NCBI GenBank assembly: GCA_037968475.1
Contig: JBBKVO010000024.1
Coordinates: forward strand, 69,918 to 133,917
DNA from: SB11 sp037968475
GTDB taxonomy: Bacteria; Bacteroidota; Bacteroidia; UBA8524
Reading direction: 5' to 3'
Length of the DNA stretch: 64,000 nucleotides
Of this stretch, positions 8,989 to 15,992 are shown piece by piece. Position 1 is the stretch's first letter, and each line of letters opens with the position of its first letter. The notes beneath the pieces were generated by a model. The model was not told where the DNA came from and searched no databases. It saw only the letters and a program-made list of their open reading frames with translations. Position numbers and translations under genes: made by a program.

Positions 8989-9378
8989 ATGGCAACTAGA
9001 ATAAAAAATATACGCCAATTGCAACAGCGCATTAGCAAAGCAAAAACAGAATGCCGCGATATGGAAAACGATCTGGATAAACGGTTGGAGTATTTGCAGG
9101 AGAACTATATGGGTATGGCAGCCAATAGTGCTATATATGGCTTAATGAAATCGCCCAAAAACTTTACCGTACTAAAAGATATTTTTACAGGGATATGGAA
9201 TGCCGATAGTATAAAAGATTTTTTTAAGAAAACAGCCTTACGCTTTTTGCACGCCATAGCGGTGAAGTTGGGTTTTAAAATTGTGCGCGATTTTGCTGAA
9301 AGTAAAATGCACGGCAACGAAGAGGAGGAAGCAACTGCCACAGAAGAACCAAGAGAGAACCCAAACAAAGAAGAATAG
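8989..9378 (+). CDS. Hypothetical helical protein, partner of the holin-like gene
   Basis: 129 residues without recognisable family. The N-terminal 45 residues are highly charged and look like a coiled coil (repeated Arg/Lys/Glu at heptad-like spacing); the middle (45-100) is amphipathic with aromatic residues; the C-terminus from about 108 is very acidic (HGNEEEEATATEE). Its acidic tail mirrors that of the preceding holin-like protein, and the genes are 12 bases apart, which suggests joint function at the membrane. No catalytic motif is seen. Confidence 0.6.
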   Translation: MATRIKNIRQLQQRISKAKTECRDMENDLDKRLEYLQENYMGMAANSAIYGLMKSPKNFTVLKDIFTGIWNADSIKDFFKKTALRFLHAIAVKLGFKIVRDFAESKMHGNEEEEATATEEPRENPNKEE

Positions 9379-9385
9379 AACATAT

Positions 9386-9730
9386 ATGAACCCAGTAGAC
9401 GAGTTTAACAGCTACCGCGAACGCATGAACGAAAAGATTTTGGATGCGGATAATTTGGTGCTAAAACGGCTTTTTAATCTTGATACACAAACCTATAAAG
9501 AAGGGGCTTTGCCTACTGCCACCAAAGAAATGTTGGGCTTGGTAGCCAGTATGGTATTGCGCTGCGATGATTGTGTAAAATACCACTTGGGCAAATGCTA
9601 CGATGAGGGAATAAGCACCGCGCAGATGTATGAGATATTTGCTGTAGCCAACATAGTGGGCGGTACCATCGTTATACCCCACACCCGCCGTGCAGCCGAG
9701 TATTGGGAGGAGTTGCAAAAAACCAACTAA
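9386..9730 (+). CDS. Carboxymuconolactone decarboxylase (AhpD-like) family protein
   Basis: The ATG at 9386 gives a 114-residue protein beginning MNPVDEF; the frame continues upstream but overlaps the preceding gene and lacks similarity. The core motif RCDDCVKYH (Cys60, Cys63, His67) is the redox CxxC-x3-H of AhpD-like proteins, which act as small disulfide reductases or peroxidases. The helix EMLGLVASMVLRC before it and the GGTIVIPHTRRAAEY helix after it match the fold. Physiological substrate is unknown. Confidence 0.85.
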   Translation: MNPVDEFNSYRERMNEKILDADNLVLKRLFNLDTQTYKEGALPTATKEMLGLVASMVLRCDDCVKYHLGKCYDEGISTAQMYEIFAVANIVGGTIVIPHTRRAAEYWEELQKTN

Positions 9731-10189
9731 ATAAAGCAAGTTTAAGGTAGTCGTTAAGAACTACTTTTCAAACATAGGATGACACCTGCCGCACCCAATT
9801 CCCCGTCACCCTGAATTTATTTCAGGGTCTCGTTGCCCAATAACCATTAATACAGAGCGAGATGCTGAAATAAATTCAGCATGACTGTCCAACGGCAATT
9901 GATTTTTGCAAAGACCTTCGGGCAAGGTTTCCCTCCTTGCAGGGTTGTCTTGCTGAGCGGAGTCGAAGCACGCGGGAAGGCAAAAGATAGAGAAGGAGTG
10001 GTTTAAGTCGGTAAGGACTTTTCAGCCTCCACCCGCACAGATTCCCTTTTACAGGGGAATGACGGGTAGCCGCGCCGTGCCAGTACAGTTCCCCGAAGCG
10101 TCCCTCGCTTCGGGACACTAGCTTTTAGTATTTCGTTATGTCAAGCTTTCGCGTGGATACGAGTTTGCTGGTGTATTGATTTTAGGATT
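9731..10189. repeat. Gene-free region of interspersed hairpin repeats
   Basis: No gene is visible. It holds several Bacteroidota-style interspersed hairpins: an inverted pair at 9804-9885 (CTGAATTTATTTCAG and CTGAAATAAATTCAG separated by about 50 bases), a copy of the CTGAGCGGAGTCGAAG element at 9950-9970 that recurs at 25.5-26.0 and 30.6-31.1 kb, a hairpin ATTCCCTTTTACAGGGGAAT near 10030-10050, and a stem CCCGAAGCG / CGCTTCGGG at 10092-10114. Such sequences are usually intergenic and palindromic, and their function is unknown. Confidence 0.7.
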
Positions 10190-10276
10190 TTTTATATCGA
10201 ACACACATTAGGGTCAGATGTTTTCATCTATCCTCAACTCAACGTATAAAACTCTACTTTTTCAGTATTGTGCGAG
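10190..10276 (-). pseudogene. Displaced 3' end of the AlbA_2 gene, copy A
   Basis: The segment matches the end of the AlbA_2 gene at 11236 plus its 3' flank (about 11193-11279) with only a few mismatches. It keeps the last dozen or so codons and stop, including a synonymous CTG to TTG change, then breaks off at GAGC. It lies in the same orientation as the parent, about 960 bases downstream of it. Confidence 0.75.
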
Positions 10277-10575
10277 CTAGAGCATTTTTTGAAATAATAG
10301 CCACTTTGGATAACAATGTAATAAGAAAACTTAAAGTCAGGTCAAGTGCCACTATTTAAATAGAAAAAACCGCCATTAAAAAACAAAAAATAGTGCGTTT
10401 CACCATTTAAATAGGAAAGATATCCACTCGAATATTTTTAAAATAAGATATCCTCCGTTAATATAAAGCGCTACCTCTGACTAAATAATTACAAACCGCC
10501 ATTTAAATAAAGAAACTGCTATTTGTATAAAATCGGTCGAAAGAGTTAAATTAATTTGGGTACATTTGATCTAAA
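10277..10575. other. A+T-rich gap with iterated TTTAAATA motifs
   Basis: No open frame. The motif CCA(C)TATTTAAATA or CCATTTAAATA occurs at about 10348, 10401 and 10497, with weaker versions at 10371 and 10515. A TACATTTG box (10561-10568), matching the -7 promoter consensus, lies about 50 bases before the tRNA-like gene but has no clear -33 partner. Confidence 0.4.
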
Positions 10576-10606
10576 TAAAAAAACCCCAATAATTGGTGCT
10601 ATTGGG
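10576..10606 (-). terminator. Intrinsic terminator on the minus strand
   Basis: CCCCAAT and ATTGGGG pair across a 10-base loop, and a run of seven A precedes them, which is a T tract when read on the minus strand. It would stop leftward transcription from the AlbA_2 gene before the displaced copy A. Confidence 0.75.
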
Positions 10607-10615
10607 GAATGATAT

Positions 10616-10704
10616 TGGCTAGTAGCTTAATCAGGATAAAGCGTCCCGCCATTGAGGAGTGGTAACCGTTTGGGAGGATAATAGTTCGAATCTATTCTAG
10701 CTGA
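10616..10704 (+). tRNA. tRNA-like gene with a 22-base anticodon loop (anticodon undetermined)
   Basis: Reads as a tRNA except for one part. The 7-bp acceptor stem is TGGCTAG / CTAGCTG (two G-U pairs); bases 8-9 are TA; the D stem is GCTT / AAGC with a GG-containing loop; the T arm is AATAG-TTCGAAT-CTATT, perfectly paired with a canonical loop; discriminator A, no encoded CCA. The anticodon stem can be drawn as TCCCG / TGGGA (10644-10648, 10671-10675), but it closes 22 bases instead of 7. The surplus contains a small CCATT / AGTGG hairpin. A terminator follows 13 bases later, so it looks like its own transcription unit. It may be a pseudo-tRNA, a tRNA-like regulatory or decoy RNA, or a tRNA with an insertion. 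Confidence 0.5.
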
Positions 10705-10717
10705 CTATTTTAGTTTT

Positions 10718-10739
10718 AAAAGCCCTTAGGGGCTTTTTT
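10718..10739 (+). terminator. Intrinsic terminator of the tRNA-like gene
   Basis: AAAGCCC and GGGCTTT form a 7-bp stem with a 4-base loop and a T run. It stands 13 bases after the tRNA-like 3' end. Confidence 0.8.
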
Positions 10740-10812
10740 CATTATACAAATATAAGAAGTTTCAATATCCCGACTACTTTTTTGCTCCCCAAGCCCATTT
10801 TTTGTTCTTTTC

Positions 10813-10846
10813 GCATTGGAAAAAAAAAATTTTTTTTTTCCAATGC
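10813..10846. repeat. 34-bp perfect palindrome with A10-T10 centre
   Basis: GCATTGG, ten A, ten T, CCAATGC: exactly self-complementary with no loop. No gene surrounds it in 10740-10917, and I see nothing else there. Confidence 0.8.
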
Positions 10847-10917
10847 ACTGAAATACAGGGCAATAAATTCTTATTTAGACAGATTACAAATTATATTTTT
10901 AATGTATGGATTTCTGG

Positions 10918-11034
10918 TCAGCTTAGAGTATAAAACTCTACTTTTTCAGTATTGTGCGAGCGGATAATACCCGCCGAAATAAGGTTGACCAATATTTTAC
11001 TGGCACGCCAGCGCGAAATATTTATCATTTTGCA
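10918..11034 (-). pseudogene. Displaced 3' end of the AlbA_2 gene, copy B
   Basis: Encodes the last 38 residues of the AlbA_2 protein (from CKMINISRW to the final YTLS and stop), identical in amino acids to the intact gene at 11236. At nucleotide level I count changes in seven codons (Ser, Leu, two Thr, Ala, Val, Asn), all synonymous. Homology stops at TTTTGCA; upstream sequence is unrelated, so the frame up to 11106 is not a real gene. The fragment contains most of the winged-helix recognition part but no start. Confidence 0.85.
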
Positions 11035-11060
11035 TCCGCTCGTTTGTGGTTTAAGCTTAT

Positions 11061-11150
11061 CAGCTTCATTGGCCTGAAGACCAATGCTATTCATACCTAA
11101 CGGCACTCCCGATAGGGTCTAAATAGCGGTAGGTTTTAACCTGCTGCGGT
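11061..11150 (+). repeat. Dispersed repeat R1, copy 1
   Basis: Shares with the minus strand of 25734-25822 the blocks CTATTCATACCT-ACGGCA, TCCCGATAGGGT, TAAATAGCGG and AGGTTTTAACCTG, in the same order and spacing, along with an upstream CAGCTTCATTGG / GAAACC-like hairpin. It sits between the displaced copy B and the intact AlbA_2 gene. Confidence 0.75.
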
Positions 11151-11235
11151 AGTAAGGGCATAACTATACTCTCGCACAGATTTTATAATTTTCTTTTATC
11201 GAACGCACATTAGGGTCAGATGTTTTTATCTATCC

Positions 11236-11859
11236 TCAACTCAGCGTATAAAACTCTACTTTTTCTGTATTGTGCGAGCGGATAATACCTGCCGAAATAA
11301 GATTAACCAATATTTTACTGGCACGCCAGCGCGAAATATTTATCATTTTGCAATATTGTTTCAAAGTGATGCGCTCGTTTTTGGCTAGGTAATCCAGCAA
11401 GGCTTGCTCTTTACTGGTTATTTGTATCAAATTATCTTTTTGGGCAGTCTCTTTTTTCAGCACATCTACCACCACCTTGCTGGCCAGCAGGCTCTTATCT
11501 TTCACACGTATATACACCCACCATTTGCCATCCTCGCCTTTGGCGGCATAGGGTTTGTCTTTTCCTTCGGGAATAATGGCCTCCAATATAATTTTCCCCT
11601 CCAACTCATGCTCAAGTATTAGCAACTCAATAGTGGGTTTGCAGTAAAAATCAGCAGCAAGACCAAGCATATATTTTTCGTCCTCGGTGCGTATACCCGC
11701 AATACTTTTATTATCGCGTACGCCAACCAAAAGTCGTCCGCCTTTTCGGTTAGCAAATGATACCATTGTTTTGGCAATTTTTGCGGCGCTGCTTATCTCC
11801 TGCTTAAAATCCAGCTCTTCGTTTTCGCCCTTTTGTATCAAATACCGCAAATCCTTCAT
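11236..11859 (-). CDS. AlbA_2 (Schlafen-like) domain protein with C-terminal winged helix
   Basis: 207 residues. The N-terminal half is an AlbA_2 / divergent AAA-4 domain: the opening LIQKGENEELDFKQEI (7-22) and the ANRKGGRLLVGVRDN motif (36-50) are the family hallmarks. Residues about 150-207 form a winged helix-turn-helix with the recognition segment INISRWRASKILVNL. Such proteins are DNA-binding regulators or parts of defence and toxin systems; which applies here is not visible, as no partner gene adjoins it. Two displaced copies of its 3' end lie downstream (10190-10276 and 10918-11034). It is divergent from isocitrate dehydrogenase with a 122-base gap. Confidence 0.85.
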   Translation of the reverse strand: MKDLRYLIQKGENEELDFKQEISSAAKIAKTMVSFANRKGGRLLVGVRDNKSIAGIRTEDEKYMLGLAADFYCKPTIELLILEHELEGKIILEAIIPEGKDKPYAAKGEDGKWWVYIRVKDKSLLASKVVVDVLKKETAQKDNLIQITSKEQALLDYLAKNERITLKQYCKMINISRWRASKILVNLISAGIIRSHNTEKVEFYTLS

Positions 11860-11913
11860 GGTAATTTCAATAATAACAAATCAAAATCAGTATTACTTGG
11901 TTATTGTATTGTG

Positions 11914-11945
11914 TTGGTACAATTAAAACAGCTTTGTTACCTTCG
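11914..11945 (+). promoter_or_regulatory. Promoter of isocitrate dehydrogenase
   Basis: TTG (11914-11916), 21 bases, TACCTTCG (11938-11945), one mismatch from TAnnTTTG, 36 bases before the ATG. Confidence 0.5.
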
Positions 11946-11981
11946 CGGCAAATTAAAAATAATACATAGAAAAATATACAC

Positions 11982-13445
11982 ATGGCTAAATACAAAATCT
12001 CTGTTGCAAAGGGCGATGGCATCGGTCCCGAAATTATGGATGCTGTTCTTTCAATCTTCTCTGCTGTAAATGTTGATATTGAGTATGAGTTTGTAGAAAT
12101 GGGCAAAGACATTTTTTTGGCAGGCCATAGCGCAGGGATGACTCCTGAGGCTCAAAAAAGCATCGAAAGCAACGGTATATTGTTTAAAGGCCCTATGGAA
12201 ACCCCAAAAGGCAGAGGCATGAAAAGTATAAACGTAACAGCACGTAAGGTGTGGAGTACGTTTGCTAACGAGCGCCGTTTCCGCACCCTAAACGGGGTAG
12301 ATACCGTATACTCAAAAGCAGGTATACCTATTGATATTACCATCGTTCGTGAAAATATAGAAGATACTTATGGTGGAATTGAACACCTAAACACGCAAGA
12401 TGTGGCACTTTGTCGCCGTTTTATTACCCGCCAAGGCAGCGAGCAAGTACACCGTTATGCGTTTGAACTAGCCCGCCGCAGTGGCAGAAAAAGCGTGATA
12501 TGCGGCCACAAAGCCAATATTATGAAACTTACTGACGGTATGTTTTTAGAGGCTTTTTACAGCGTTGCTAAAGACTATCCTGAAATTGAAGCCGGCGACC
12601 GTATTATTGACGATTTGTGTATGAAGTTGGTGGTGCGCCCCAACGAATTTGAAATAATTGTACTGCCCAACCTTCAAGGCGATATAGTGTCAGATCTTTG
12701 TGCTGGTTTGGTAGGTGGTTTGGGTTTTGCCCCATCATCAAACATAGGCGAGCGTATTTGCATATTTGAAGCTGTACACGGTACCGCCCCCGATATAGCA
12801 GGTAAAAATATTGCCAACCCAACATCGCTATTGCTTAGTAGCTTAATGATGTTGCGCCACTTAGGCTTTTTTAAACAAGCTGATGCGTTAGAAAACAGCT
12901 TGCTGTATACCCTTGAAAGCGGTGTGCATACAGGTGATTTTGGCGATAGGGTGATACCTGCCAAAAACACTACCGAGTTTGCACAAGCCATTATTGATAA
13001 TTTGGGCAAGAAACCCGAAAAATCGAAACCTGCAAATACTCCTGACAGGGAATATACATGGACTAAACCTGCTTTTCCTGATAAGCAACCTATGATGGTG
13101 AGCCCAAAAAGGTCGGAAGAAACCCTTGTTGGTGCCGACTTTTTTATTGAAAGCGACCAATTGGCGGCTGATATTGCCCCTGCGATACAAAGCCTTTTGC
13201 CCAGCAACCTTGAGTTGGTGGTAATAAGCAACCGTGGCACGCAAGTATGGCCAACAGGCTCAATACTTACTGAGTGTGTTGGGCATTATAGCCTACGTGT
13301 ATCAACAAAAGATGGTGCAGCTACTGATTTAAAAGCCATTTTTGAATTATCGGCCAAGTTGGGCGAGAAATACTACATCTCGTCGGTAGAAATGCTACGC
13401 AACTATGGCGAACTAAAAGGATATAGCTTGGCACAAGGCCAATAA
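11982..13445 (+). CDS. icd: NADP-dependent isocitrate dehydrogenase (Thermus-type, long C-terminus)
   Basis: Oxidatively decarboxylates isocitrate to 2-oxoglutarate in the TCA cycle. Motifs: GDGIGPEI (11-18), the substrate loop VRENIEDTYGGIEH (122-135) with the catalytic Tyr130, the HKANIMKLTDG segment (176-186) with the conserved Lys, metal-binding Asp234 and Asp238 in LQGDIVSDL, and EAVHGTAPDIAGK (263-275). The 487 residues include about 140 beyond the catalytic core, as in the Thermus thermophilus enzyme (about 496), where the extension helps dimer assembly. Cofactor preference for NADP is inferred from the family. It is monocistronic. Confidence 0.92.
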   Translation: MAKYKISVAKGDGIGPEIMDAVLSIFSAVNVDIEYEFVEMGKDIFLAGHSAGMTPEAQKSIESNGILFKGPMETPKGRGMKSINVTARKVWSTFANERRFRTLNGVDTVYSKAGIPIDITIVRENIEDTYGGIEHLNTQDVALCRRFITRQGSEQVHRYAFELARRSGRKSVICGHKANIMKLTDGMFLEAFYSVAKDYPEIEAGDRIIDDLCMKLVVRPNEFEIIVLPNLQGDIVSDLCAGLVGGLGFAPSSNIGERICIFEAVHGTAPDIAGKNIANPTSLLLSSLMMLRHLGFFKQADALENSLLYTLESGVHTGDFGDRVIPAKNTTEFAQAIIDNLGKKPEKSKPANTPDREYTWTKPAFPDKQPMMVSPKRSEETLVGADFFIESDQLAADIAPAIQSLLPSNLELVVISNRGTQVWPTGSILTECVGHYSLRVSTKDGAATDLKAIFELSAKLGEKYYISSVEMLRNYGELKGYSLAQGQ

Positions 13446-13479
13446 TTCTCTATCAAGAAGAAATATAATTTTGTTTGAA

Positions 13480-13508
13480 GCGGGCGCCGTAGGCGCGCGC
13501 GTCTTTTG
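13480..13508 (+). terminator. Possible GC-rich terminator after isocitrate dehydrogenase
   Basis: GCGCC and GGCGC pair around GTA within a G+C-rich block that is followed by TCTTTTGTTT. The stem is short and the T run interrupted. Confidence 0.4.
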
Positions 13509-13546
13509 TTTATGCTATTTTAAAACACCCTGTTAGTTTAAAAATA

Positions 13547-14845
13547 CTACCTAGCCGTAATAGGGGAGAATAGTGTGCCTAGCGAATTAAATTTTATAGC
13601 CTTTGATAGCGTAACAACATATAGCGGCCTAGGGTTAATTAAGTAATTTATTATTTCGGCTTGCAACGTAACACCTGAAACAGCTTCGGTTAGCCAAGCA
13701 CGGCCGGTAAAGAATATATCCCCTTTGGGTCTAAAGGTAGTTTCGCTGGTTTGAGAAGCTATTCTGCCATAAGGAGTATAAGTTGATGAGTAGCCAACAG
13801 AGGCATTTACACGCACACTTATATTTTTATTTTCATGTTTAATAAATACCCCTAGAAAGCCAACTTTAAAGCTAAACTCATTCAACTTTGAAATAAAACT
13901 ATTGGGGGCGAAAATAGGATAGCCAGGAGACCTATCTGTAACATTTACTGTATCAAGCGGCATTGCATCTTTAAAAGTGGTCGAAATTTGTGTACGTCGC
14001 CAAACAAACTCTAATGATGGGCTGTAGTATAGCTGTATATTATTGGTTTCTTTACTCATCCAACCCATTTTTACCAACCCACTAATAAAAGCCCCAATAT
14101 TGTCTGATGTGGTTGTTTTTACCGATTTAGCTTGATCCCGATAAATAGAAACAGTACTATCGTTTACTCTTTTACTGCCTGTAGACCGAAGAGCGATGGA
14201 AGCAGAATCGATACTGCTAAACGCCCTATTACCATAAAGACTTAAATACATACCCCACCCCCCTTTCTTTTTTGGGGGTAGTAAAAATATATTAGTGGCA
14301 AAAAACAAATTATTGGCCTGCACGCCATCCACCAAATCAAAGTTTGTTCCTACATAAGAAAGATACTGATAGTCTTTTAAAGTATCATTATTTGTAGCCT
14401 CGCTAGTAGCAGGGTCTTCATCCACAATTATCTGCATTTCCATACCCTCTTTGCTATATTCGCTCGCCACAACTTTGCCCACACTGTCTCTTACCTTTAA
14501 GACGAGAACCAGTTTTTTCGATCTATCAGGTAAAGAATCAGGTTTTAAATTTACATAAAAGGGATAAGTTTTGGCGTCAACCAGTTCTTTTAAGGTAATT
14601 TGGTCAAAATCAATACTGTACTCTGTTGCCGCTAGGCTCGATTTTGAATAATCCACCTCAATATCAACAGTAAATTTTTTTGTCTCATCAGTAACGCCCT
14701 TGATGTAGTATTTAAAAATTTTCTCCTTTTTTGTATTTTTTTGTATACTATCAGCAGTTTTTACAAAATCAACCTTGTAAACTGTTTGGCCAATAGTGTC
14801 AGCAACCAACACCAAAAGCATAATAGATAAAACTAAGTTCTTCAT
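13547..14845 (-). CDS. Secreted protein of unknown function, 432 aa
   Basis: A signal peptide occupies residues 1-19 (cut after a DTIGQ-like site). The mature N-terminal part (20-130) is beta-rich with Lys/Asp/Ser, and the rest has alternating hydrophobic and aromatic strands ending with a short tail (FSPITAR), which suggests an outer-membrane or surface beta structure. I do not recognise a family. There is no sorting domain of T9SS type A at its end. It follows the BASS transporter gene after 132 bases on the same strand, and it converges on isocitrate dehydrogenase. Confidence 0.65.
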   Translation of the reverse strand: MKNLVLSIMLLVLVADTIGQTVYKVDFVKTADSIQKNTKKEKIFKYYIKGVTDETKKFTVDIEVDYSKSSLAATEYSIDFDQITLKELVDAKTYPFYVNLKPDSLPDRSKKLVLVLKVRDSVGKVVASEYSKEGMEMQIIVDEDPATSEATNNDTLKDYQYLSYVGTNFDLVDGVQANNLFFATNIFLLPPKKKGGWGMYLSLYGNRAFSSIDSASIALRSTGSKRVNDSTVSIYRDQAKSVKTTTSDNIGAFISGLVKMGWMSKETNNIQLYYSPSLEFVWRRTQISTTFKDAMPLDTVNVTDRSPGYPIFAPNSFISKLNEFSFKVGFLGVFIKHENKNISVRVNASVGYSSTYTPYGRIASQTSETTFRPKGDIFFTGRAWLTEAVSGVTLQAEIINYLINPRPLYVVTLSKAIKFNSLGTLFSPITAR

Positions 14846-14977
14846 GATTTTTTTTGAATTATTTGATAGGTAAATTCAAAAATAAAAGAAGCTGCAAAAT
14901 ATATTCTACGTATAAATACCCATTTATATTTAGAAAGAATACAAAATGTTAAAAGGGATTTTTTTAGCCCGTATACT

Positions 14978-15883
14978 CTACCTAAACTTAAACAAGCGTT
15001 TGTGCTGTTTCCAATTCGCGCCCACACCAAAGCCTAGCGTAGTAAAAAACGAAAATAGGGCGTATATGGCTGCAGGAATTGCAAAAGCGGGGTTGTTTAG
15101 CATTAGCGGGCCAGTGGCTACCGCTATGGCCAAGGCTGTATTTTGCAGACCTACCTCAATGGCTATGGTGGTTTGGCTTTTTATGCCCAACCTAAAATAT
15201 TTGGCCGTATAAAAACTCATAAACATACTGCCAAAGTTTAGCAATAGTAAAAGAGGCAATACCATCCAATAATCGCCAATGGGTATATCAAGTTGCTCGT
15301 TATTTTCAACAAAAATGGCGCCTATCATAGCTATAGCCAGTAGGGTAGTCATAATATACTTTAAGGGGTTGCGCACCTTTTCGGCAAACAAAGGGGCATT
15401 TGATCGGATAAGCACACCTATAACAGCAGGTATAACAGTAATAAAAAGTATTTGCAGCAGGGTTTCTAAAAACGGCAACTCAATGTCCGTTCCGCTATGC
15501 ATAAAAAAGTACAAGGCAATGTTTACATAAAACGGAATGGTAAACTGCGTAAGAAAACTATTTGCGGTGGTGATAGATACCGAAAGTGCTAAATTTCCGT
15601 TAAGTAAGTAATTCACTAAATTTGATGTAGCACCACCGGGACAAGCGGCTAAAAGTATAATGCCTATTTTTAATTCGGGACTAAGGCCGGGGATTAAAAG
15701 GGTAATTAAAAAAGCCAATAACGGCAACGCCACCATTTGCAATACTAAGCCTACCAGCAATCCTCGTGGACGTTTTACTACGTTCACAAAATCGTTGCGG
15801 GTAAGCGACAGCCCTAAGCCCACCATTATAAAAGCTAAAGTGGCGGGTAGTAAATAGGCCGAAAAAAAATTCGTATCAAACAC
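14978..15883 (-). CDS. Bile acid:sodium symporter (BASS) family transporter
   Basis: 301 residues with about nine to ten membrane segments. The PGGATSNLVNYLLNGNLALSVS stretch near residue 81 is the BASS signature; the EVGLQNTALAIAVA motif near 242 is the second crossover region. Family members co-transport Na+ with bile acids, pyruvate, pantothenate or other organic anions; the substrate here is unknown. The start is GTG. A C-terminal KQHKRLFKFR tail is basic and cytoplasmic. Confidence 0.9.
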   Translation of the reverse strand: MFDTNFFSAYLLPATLAFIMVGLGLSLTRNDFVNVVKRPRGLLVGLVLQMVALPLLAFLITLLIPGLSPELKIGIILLAACPGGATSNLVNYLLNGNLALSVSITTANSFLTQFTIPFYVNIALYFFMHSGTDIELPFLETLLQILFITVIPAVIGVLIRSNAPLFAEKVRNPLKYIMTTLLAIAMIGAIFVENNEQLDIPIGDYWMVLPLLLLLNFGSMFMSFYTAKYFRLGIKSQTTIAIEVGLQNTALAIAVATGPLMLNNPAFAIPAAIYALFSFFTTLGFGVGANWKQHKRLFKFR

Positions 15884-15992
15884 GGCACTGTATTATGGTT
15901 AGCAAGTATACATTTATTAATGGCAATGTTTGCCAACATTGCTCACAATTTAGCGAAAGCGGACTTATTTTTGTATAGATTAGAAGTATAGT

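Noticed and set aside
10616..10704. Ordinary class II tRNA-Ser (anticodon TGA)
   Set aside because: A loop with TGA can be drawn, but its stem has a mismatch, three bases precede it instead of one, and the D arm is of class I type. The call is kept as tRNA-like.
10918..11106. A 62-codon open frame at the displaced AlbA_2 copy B
   Set aside because: Only the last 38 codons match the AlbA_2 gene; the upstream part belongs to repeat R1 and unrelated DNA, so it is a fragment and not a gene.
9731..11235. CRISPR array in the repeat-rich gap
   Set aside because: The repeats are unrelated hairpins without regular spacers of equal length, and no cas gene is near.
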